Source: Bradyrhizobium sp.
GTDB lineage: Bacteria > Pseudomonadota > Alphaproteobacteria > Rhizobiales > Xanthobacteraceae
Assembly: GCF_017881085.1 (NCBI RefSeq)
Contig: NZ_JADGRI010000014.1
Coordinates: 1-32,359, forward strand
Length of the DNA stretch: 32,359 nucleotides
Direction: 5' to 3'
This document shows positions 26,964 to 32,359 of this stretch, piece by piece (within the stretch, counting starts at the first letter, position 1; every line of letters starts with the position of its first letter). The notes under the pieces are model-generated. The model was given only the letters and a program-made list of their open reading frames with translations, searched no databases and had not been told where the DNA came from. The position numbers were made by a program, and so were the translations under genes.

Positions 26964-27644
26964 ATGCGCCTCTTGATCATCGAAGACGACCGCGAATCCG
27001 CCGACTATCTGGCGAAGGCGTTTCGCGAAGTCGGCTACGTCGCGGACCTCGCCGGCGATGGCGAGGAAGGCCTGGCGCTGGCCGAAACCGGCGATTACGA
27101 TGTGCTGGTGGTCGACCGGATGCTGCCCAAGCGCGACGGCCTGTCATTGATCGGCTCGCTTCGCGACAAGGGCAATCGGACGCCGGTGCTGATCCTGTCC
27201 GCGCTCGGACAGGTCGACGACCGCATCAAGGGCCTGCGCGCCGGCGGCGACGACTACCTGCCAAAACCCTACTCATTCGCCGAATTGCTGGCGCGGGTCG
27301 AGGTGTTGTCGCGCCGCCATGGCGGTCCGGCCGAGGAGACCAGCTACCGCGTCGGCGATCTCGAACTCGATCGCCTCTCGCATCGGGTGGCGCGCGGCAA
27401 GGACGAATTGACCCTGCAGCCGCGCGAGTTCCGTCTCCTGGAATACCTGATGAAGCACGCCGGCCAGGTGGTGACGCGCACCATGCTGCTGGAAAACGTC
27501 TGGGATTATCATTTCGATCCCCAGACCAACGTCATCGACGTCCATATTTCGCGGCTGCGCTCCAAGATCGACAAGGGTTTTGAACGCCCCTTGCTGCACA
27601 CGATCCGCGGGGCTGGATACATGATCCGTGACGGCATTCGGTAA
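26964..27644 (+). CDS. OmpR-family response regulator
   Basis: MRLLIIEDDRESADYLAKAFREVGYVADLAGDGEEG...VDRMLPKRDG...ILSALGQVDDRIKGLRAGGDDYLPKPYSFAELLARVEVL; winged helix LQPREFRLLEYLMKHAGQVVTRTMLLENVWDY. In-frame TTG at 26943 is an alternative start. Confidence 0.92.
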   Translation: MRLLIIEDDRESADYLAKAFREVGYVADLAGDGEEGLALAETGDYDVLVVDRMLPKRDGLSLIGSLRDKGNRTPVLILSALGQVDDRIKGLRAGGDDYLPKPYSFAELLARVEVLSRRHGGPAEETSYRVGDLELDRLSHRVARGKDELTLQPREFRLLEYLMKHAGQVVTRTMLLENVWDYHFDPQTNVIDVHISRLRSKIDKGFERPLLHTIRGAGYMIRDGIR

Positions 27645-29088
27645 GCTGGTCCGAACCACCGCGTTTCGGTTGACGCTGGTCTACCTGTTTTTGTTTGCGC
27701 TGTTTGCCGCTTCGCTGCTCGGGTATTTCGCCTGGAACACGCGCCGCCTGATCACCGAACAGATCGCCACCACCGTCAATGCGGAAACCGGCGAGTTGTC
27801 CGATATCTTTACCCGCCGGGGCCTGCACGGACTGGTCTTCAACATTGAGAACCGGGCGCTGCGGCCGGGCGCCAACCTCTACCTCGTCGCCACGCCGCAG
27901 GGGCGCGCCATCGCCGGCAATGTCGGCTCGCTCGCGCCCGGCGTGATGGCGAGCACCGGATGGTCGGAGACCGCCTACCGGCGGCTTGATGACCAGGATA
28001 GCGGGGACCATCGCGCGCTGGTGCTGGTCAGCGAACTCGGCGGCGGGTTCCGGCTGCTGATCGGGCGCGATCTGGAGGAGCGGCGGCGGCTGTTCGGCAT
28101 CGTCGCCAAGGCGGCGCAATGGTCGGTGTTGATCGTGGTCGTGCTGGGCCTTGGCGGCGGCATCTTCGTCGCGCGGCGCGTGTTGCGCCGGATCGATGCC
28201 ATGACCGGCACCACCCAGCGCATCATGGCCGGCGATCTGAGCGGGCGGCTGCCGGTCGGGCGCAGCGGCGACGAGCTCGATCGTCTGGCGGAAAATCTCA
28301 ATGCCATGCTGGAGCGGATCGAGGCCCTGATGATGGGGCTGAAGGAGGTTTCCGACAATATCGCCCACGATCTGAAGACGCCCCTGACGCGATTGCGCAA
28401 CCGCGCCGAGGAGGCGCTGGCGAAATCCGGCAGCGAGGCCGAATACCGTACCGCCCTGGAACGGACCATCGAGGAATCCGACGGCCTGATCCGAACCTTC
28501 AACGCGCTATTGATGATCGCGCGCGCCGAGTCCGGGCAGGCGCGCGGAAATATGGACGATTTTGACGCCGCCGACGTCGCCAAGGGCATTCATGAGCTCT
28601 ATGAACCGCTGGCGGAAGACGACGGCATGACCTTGCATGTCAGGACCGCGTCGACGCCGCTTCATGGCAACCGCGAATTGATCAGTCAGGCGCTGGCCAA
28701 TCTGGTCGAGAATGCGATCAAATACGGCAAGCCGGATCCGGTCGTACAGCCGCTGAGTGCCGCGGCGGACGCCAAGGAAATCCTGATCGAGGCCCGGCGC
28801 GAGGGCGATTTCGTGCTGATTAGTGTCACCGACCACGGCCCCGGCATTCCCGAAAGCGACCGCAAGCATGCGGTGGAGCGCTTTGTACGGCTCGAGGCGA
28901 GCCGCACCCAGCCCGGTTCCGGCCTTGGTCTAAGCCTCGCGTCGGCGGTGGCGACGCTGCATGGCGGCGAGCTCAGGCTCGGCGATGCTCATCCTGGTTT
29001 GACCGCGACGCTGGCGATACCGGCGGCGGCAGGGGTTAGCGACAGGCTTGCGGCTCAAACACCGGATGTGCCACAGAAGGTGGCATGA
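27628..29088 (+). CDS. Sensor histidine kinase (HAMP-HisKA-HATPase)
   Basis: VSDNIAHDLKTPLTRLRNRAEEAL, NLVENAIKYG, VTDHGPGIPESD, GSGLGLSLASAVATLHGG. GTG start inside the regulator gene (17-nt overlap). Confidence 0.93.
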   Translation: MTAFGKLVRTTAFRLTLVYLFLFALFAASLLGYFAWNTRRLITEQIATTVNAETGELSDIFTRRGLHGLVFNIENRALRPGANLYLVATPQGRAIAGNVGSLAPGVMASTGWSETAYRRLDDQDSGDHRALVLVSELGGGFRLLIGRDLEERRRLFGIVAKAAQWSVLIVVVLGLGGGIFVARRVLRRIDAMTGTTQRIMAGDLSGRLPVGRSGDELDRLAENLNAMLERIEALMMGLKEVSDNIAHDLKTPLTRLRNRAEEALAKSGSEAEYRTALERTIEESDGLIRTFNALLMIARAESGQARGNMDDFDAADVAKGIHELYEPLAEDDGMTLHVRTASTPLHGNRELISQALANLVENAIKYGKPDPVVQPLSAAADAKEILIEARREGDFVLISVTDHGPGIPESDRKHAVERFVRLEASRTQPGSGLGLSLASAVATLHGGELRLGDAHPGLTATLAIPAAAGVSDRLAAQTPDVPQKVA

Positions 29089-32054
29089 CCTCATCCGCGA
29101 CGGGCGACGCGGACCGACATTGTCTGGCCGCGCGGTTCGTGGGCGGACCGCATGTGTCCGCTCCCGAGAGTGCCGAGCAGCGACTGGCAGACTGGCTCAG
29201 CGACCTGACGCCGGCGCAGGCGGCTGACATTGATGGTCTCCTCACCCGATTTCCCCTCGCCAGGACGATTCTGCGGGGCATCGCGGAAGCTTCTCCCTAC
29301 CTTTTCGATCTGACACGTGCTGACGCCGCGCGGTTGGTCCGGCTGCTCGAATGCGAGCCGCAGCGGCATCTGGCCGCCCTGATCGAAAGAACCTGCCGCG
29401 AGGTGTCGACCGCGGCGGGCGAAGCCGACGTGATGCATCTGCTCCGGCGCATGAAATCGGAAGCCGCGCTGTTGATTGCGCTCGCCGACATCGGCGGCGT
29501 CTGGCCGGTGATGCAGGTGACGGCGGCGCTGACGGATATCGCGGTCGCCTCGGTGCAGACGGCGCTGCGCTTTGTGCTCCGGCAGGAAGCCGCACGCGGG
29601 CGGCTGTCGCCGCCCAACGTCGATACGCCCGAGGACAACAGCGGCCTGGTCGTGCTCGCGATGGGAAAGATGGGCGCGGGCGAGCTGAACTACTCCAGCG
29701 ACATCGACCTGATCGTGTTTTTCGATCCGGCCGCGCCGACGCTCGCGCCTGATATCGAGCCGGCGCCGTTTTTCGTGCGCGTCACCCAGGGCATGGCGCG
29801 GCTCGTGCAGCAGCGCACCGGCGATGGCTATGTTTTCCGCGTCGATCTGCGGCTGCGGCCGGATCCGTCCTCGACGCAGGTGGCGATCTCGACCGAATCG
29901 GCACTGCATTATTACGAGCGGGAAGGGCGGACCTGGGAACGCGCGGCCATGATCAAGGCGCGGCCCTGCGCCGGCGACGCCAAAGCCGGCGAGGCGCTGC
30001 TTGCGGATATCGCCCCGTTCGTCTGGCGCAAGCATCTGGATTTCGCGGCCCTTGCCGACGTGCACGACATGAAGCGGCAGATGCAGACCTACCGCGGGCA
30101 AAGCGAGGTCGCGGTCGAGGGCCACAATGTCAAGGTCGGGCGCGGCGGCATCCGCGAGATCGAGTTCTTCGCGCAAACCCAGCAATTGATCGCGGGTGGC
30201 CGGCATCCGGAATTGCGGGTGCGGCCGACCCTCGAGGCGCTGAAGGTCCTGGCTTCGAGCAACTGGATCACCTTCGCCGCGCGCGATGAATTGACCGCGG
30301 CGTACGAATTCCTGCGCCGGGTCGAACACCGGCTGCAGATGATTGCCGACGAGCAGACCCACAGCCTGCCTGACGAGATCGAGGCCGTGGAGCGTTTTGC
30401 CTGCTTCTTCGGTTACGACAGCCGCGCGGCGTTCGCAAAAGACCTGCTCGGCCATCTCAACGTCGTGCAGGGGCATTACGAAAAGCTGTTCGAGGGCGAT
30501 CCGGCCGGCACCGAGAAATTGCCGGCGGTGGATTACCGCGCCGGCCCGGACGATCCGCGCCTGCTCGAATACCTGGCGACACTCGGCTTCAAGAAACCGC
30601 TGATGGTGGCGGAGACGGTGCGGCAATGGATGCTCGGCGACTACCGCGTGTTCAGGACGGAATCGACGCACAATGCCTTTGTCGAGTTCGTGCCCGCGCT
30701 GATCGACGGCCTGGCGCATGCCGAGGAGCCCGACAGCGCGGTGACGGCGTTCGACCGCTTCCTGCAGGCGCTGCAGCGCGGCGGGCGGCTGATCTCGCTG
30801 CTCAGCCAGAACCGCGATCTCGTCGCGCTGGTGGCGCTGATCCTCGGCGCCGCACCCCGGCTCGGCGACATGCTGGCGCGGCAGCCGCAGATCATGGACG
30901 GGCTGATCGATCCGCGCTTCTTCGGCGCGATGCCGGACCAGCGCGAACTTTCCTCGCGGCTGGCGGCGACATTGGCGGATGCCAATTCCTACGAGGAGTT
31001 CCTCGACCGGTTGCGGCTGTTCGGCCAGGAAAGCCTGTTCCTGATCGGCACGCGCATCCTGTCGGGCACGGTCTCCGCCCAGCAGGCCAGCGTCGCCTTC
31101 GCCGACGTCGCCGAGGGCATTGTCCACACCGTGCATGGCCTGGTCACCGATCGCTTTGCGGCTCAGCACGGCCGCATCAGGGGTCAGCAGACCGCGATCG
31201 TCGCGATGGGCCGGCTGGGCAGCCGCGAGATGACCGCGTCGTCCGATCTCGATTTGATCCTGCTCTATGATTTCGATCCCGAGCAGCCGGATTCCGACGG
31301 CCCGCGTCCGCTGCACGGGGCGCATTATTTCGCACGCTTCACCCAGCGGCTGATCAGCGCCTTCACGACGCGGACGAACTACGGCGTACTCTACGATGTC
31401 GATATGCGGCTGCGGCCCTCGGGCCGGGCAGGCCCGGTGGCGTCCCACATCGTATCGTTCGCCGAATACCAGGAGCGGGAGGCCTGGACCTGGGAACACA
31501 TGGCGCTGACCCGCGCGCGGGTGATTTCGGGGCCGCCCGAGTTCCGCGCGCGCATCGAGAAGGTCATCCGCGACGTGCTGACGCGGCCGCGCGACACGGC
31601 CGGTGTCGCCAACGATGTCGCGGAGATGCGCCGCGCCATTGCGCTGGAGAAGGGCGAGGACGATGTCTGGGACCTGAAATATGCGGCCGGCGGCCTGGTC
31701 GACATCGATTTCATCGCGCAGTATCTGCAGCTCGCGCATGCCGCCGCCATGCCCGACATTCTCGACGTCTCGACGCGGCAGGTGCTCGACAACGCCGCGC
31801 GGCTGGGCGTGCTGCCGCCATCTTCGGCGGAAATCCTGCGTGCGGCGGCGCATCTCTATCACGACCTGACGCAAATCCTGCGGCTCTGCGTCAGTGAACG
31901 GTTCAAGCCGGAAAACGCGGGCGACGACCTGCTGCGCGTAATGGCACGCGCCGGCGACGCCCCGGATTTTTCCTCGCTGCAGGCGCGGGTCAGGGAAACG
32001 CAAGGCGAGGTGAGGCGGGTGTTTTTCGAAATTGTCGAGGGCAGGGTGGCGTAG
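29085..32054 (+). CDS. glnE: Bifunctional glutamine synthetase adenylyltransferase/deadenylyltransferase
   Basis: Two nucleotidyltransferase halves: LAMGKMGAGELNYSSDIDLIVFFD and VAMGRLGSREMTASSDLDLILLYDF; VDLRLRPDPSST, VDMRLRPSGRAG, KVGRGGIREIEFFAQ. ATGA overlap with the upstream kinase. Confidence 0.97.
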   Translation: MTSSATGDADRHCLAARFVGGPHVSAPESAEQRLADWLSDLTPAQAADIDGLLTRFPLARTILRGIAEASPYLFDLTRADAARLVRLLECEPQRHLAALIERTCREVSTAAGEADVMHLLRRMKSEAALLIALADIGGVWPVMQVTAALTDIAVASVQTALRFVLRQEAARGRLSPPNVDTPEDNSGLVVLAMGKMGAGELNYSSDIDLIVFFDPAAPTLAPDIEPAPFFVRVTQGMARLVQQRTGDGYVFRVDLRLRPDPSSTQVAISTESALHYYEREGRTWERAAMIKARPCAGDAKAGEALLADIAPFVWRKHLDFAALADVHDMKRQMQTYRGQSEVAVEGHNVKVGRGGIREIEFFAQTQQLIAGGRHPELRVRPTLEALKVLASSNWITFAARDELTAAYEFLRRVEHRLQMIADEQTHSLPDEIEAVERFACFFGYDSRAAFAKDLLGHLNVVQGHYEKLFEGDPAGTEKLPAVDYRAGPDDPRLLEYLATLGFKKPLMVAETVRQWMLGDYRVFRTESTHNAFVEFVPALIDGLAHAEEPDSAVTAFDRFLQALQRGGRLISLLSQNRDLVALVALILGAAPRLGDMLARQPQIMDGLIDPRFFGAMPDQRELSSRLAATLADANSYEEFLDRLRLFGQESLFLIGTRILSGTVSAQQASVAFADVAEGIVHTVHGLVTDRFAAQHGRIRGQQTAIVAMGRLGSREMTASSDLDLILLYDFDPEQPDSDGPRPLHGAHYFARFTQRLISAFTTRTNYGVLYDVDMRLRPSGRAGPVASHIVSFAEYQEREAWTWEHMALTRARVISGPPEFRARIEKVIRDVLTRPRDTAGVANDVAEMRRAIALEKGEDDVWDLKYAAGGLVDIDFIAQYLQLAHAAAMPDILDVSTRQVLDNAARLGVLPPSSAEILRAAAHLYHDLTQILRLCVSERFKPENAGDDLLRVMARAGDAPDFSSLQARVRETQGEVRRVFFEIVEGRVA

Positions 32055-32181
32055 CTCCGGTCCATGGGCTTTGTCGCAATGACGTTTCGACAGTCGCGTT
32101 GATGGCCTCCAGACATGCGTGTAGCTCTCGCGACGCGATGCGCCCGAGGCCTTGATAAATCTTCCGCCCCAAAGAGGGCGT

Positions 32182-32288
32182 GGGGAATGCCGGGTGCCCA
32201 GTGCACCCGCAGCCTCGTGTGCGAAGTGGTAGTGCAGAATGCACACGAGTATTCACAGCGGTCGCACCGGAAATCACCCGGCATCCCC
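32182..32288. repeat. Structured, probably dispersed intergenic repeat downstream of glnE (may run past the window edge)
   Basis: Outer inverted repeat GGGGaATGCCGGGTG (32182-32196) / CACCCGGCATCCCC (32275-32288). Inner hairpins CGGGTGC-ccagt-GCACCCG (32191-32209) and CTCGTGTGC ... GCACACGAG (32214-32222 / 32241-32249). Confidence 0.65.
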
Positions 32289-32359
32289 GCACGCAATGGT
32301 TTTAACGGCTTCCTTCGCGCTCTCCTCGGCGATCGGGCTTTTTTGTCACCGTCATCGGC

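Noticed and set aside
26729-26980. 83-aa minus-strand ORF between degP and the regulator (SPLGEKAGGEAGGTSPPFGPSDGGG)
   Set aside because: Low-complexity translation of hairpin/terminator sequence, not a credible protein.
29091-32246. 1051-aa minus-strand ORF opposite glnE
   Set aside because: High-GC shadow ORF: Arg/His/Gln/Gly-rich translation without domain motifs, fully antisense to a well-supported glnE.
1-32359. CRISPR arrays, tRNA/rRNA genes, transposases, phage or anti-phage systems
   Set aside because: None recognised: no short spaced direct-repeat arrays, no transposase or integrase ORFs, no tRNA or rRNA sequence noticed on manual reading. The only strong tandem repeat is the PAS array inside a coding region.

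Overview
High-GC alphaproteobacterial chromosomal DNA. Protein types and repeat style suggest Bradyrhizobium or a close relative; this is inferred, not searched. From left to right: (1) the 3' part of a hybrid PAS histidine kinase with four near-identical tandem PAS repeats, cut by the window edge; (2) a minus-strand four-GAF histidine kinase overlapping a stand-alone receiver by 4 nt; (3) a ThDP-dependent acetolactate-synthase-like enzyme; (4) a minus-strand three-gene unit with 4-nt ATGA overlaps (AMP/thymidine-phosphorylase-like, PRPP synthetase, beta-CASP metallo-hydrolase) with a FixK/FNR-like site upstream; (5) two small genes missed by the 60-aa ORF cutoff (an orphan Flp pilin and a 56-aa conserved-looking ORF); (6) Ku, divergent from a 50-aa membrane protein that has an exact EcfG-type promoter match; (7) metallophosphoesterase, hypothetical and VanZ-like genes; (8) a FeuP/FeuQ-like two-component pair with an 11-bp-spaced triple direct repeat upstream; (9) ccmI/cycH without ccmE/F/H beside it, followed by a chemoreceptor gene; (10) degP, an OmpR-type regulator, its kinase and glnE; (11) a structured, probably dispersed repeat at the right edge. 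The best candidate for an underdescribed system is the phosphorylase-PRPP synthetase-RNase-like operon. The next most interesting items are the mosaic PAS array and the ccmI locus. All database-level statements are from memory and need checking.
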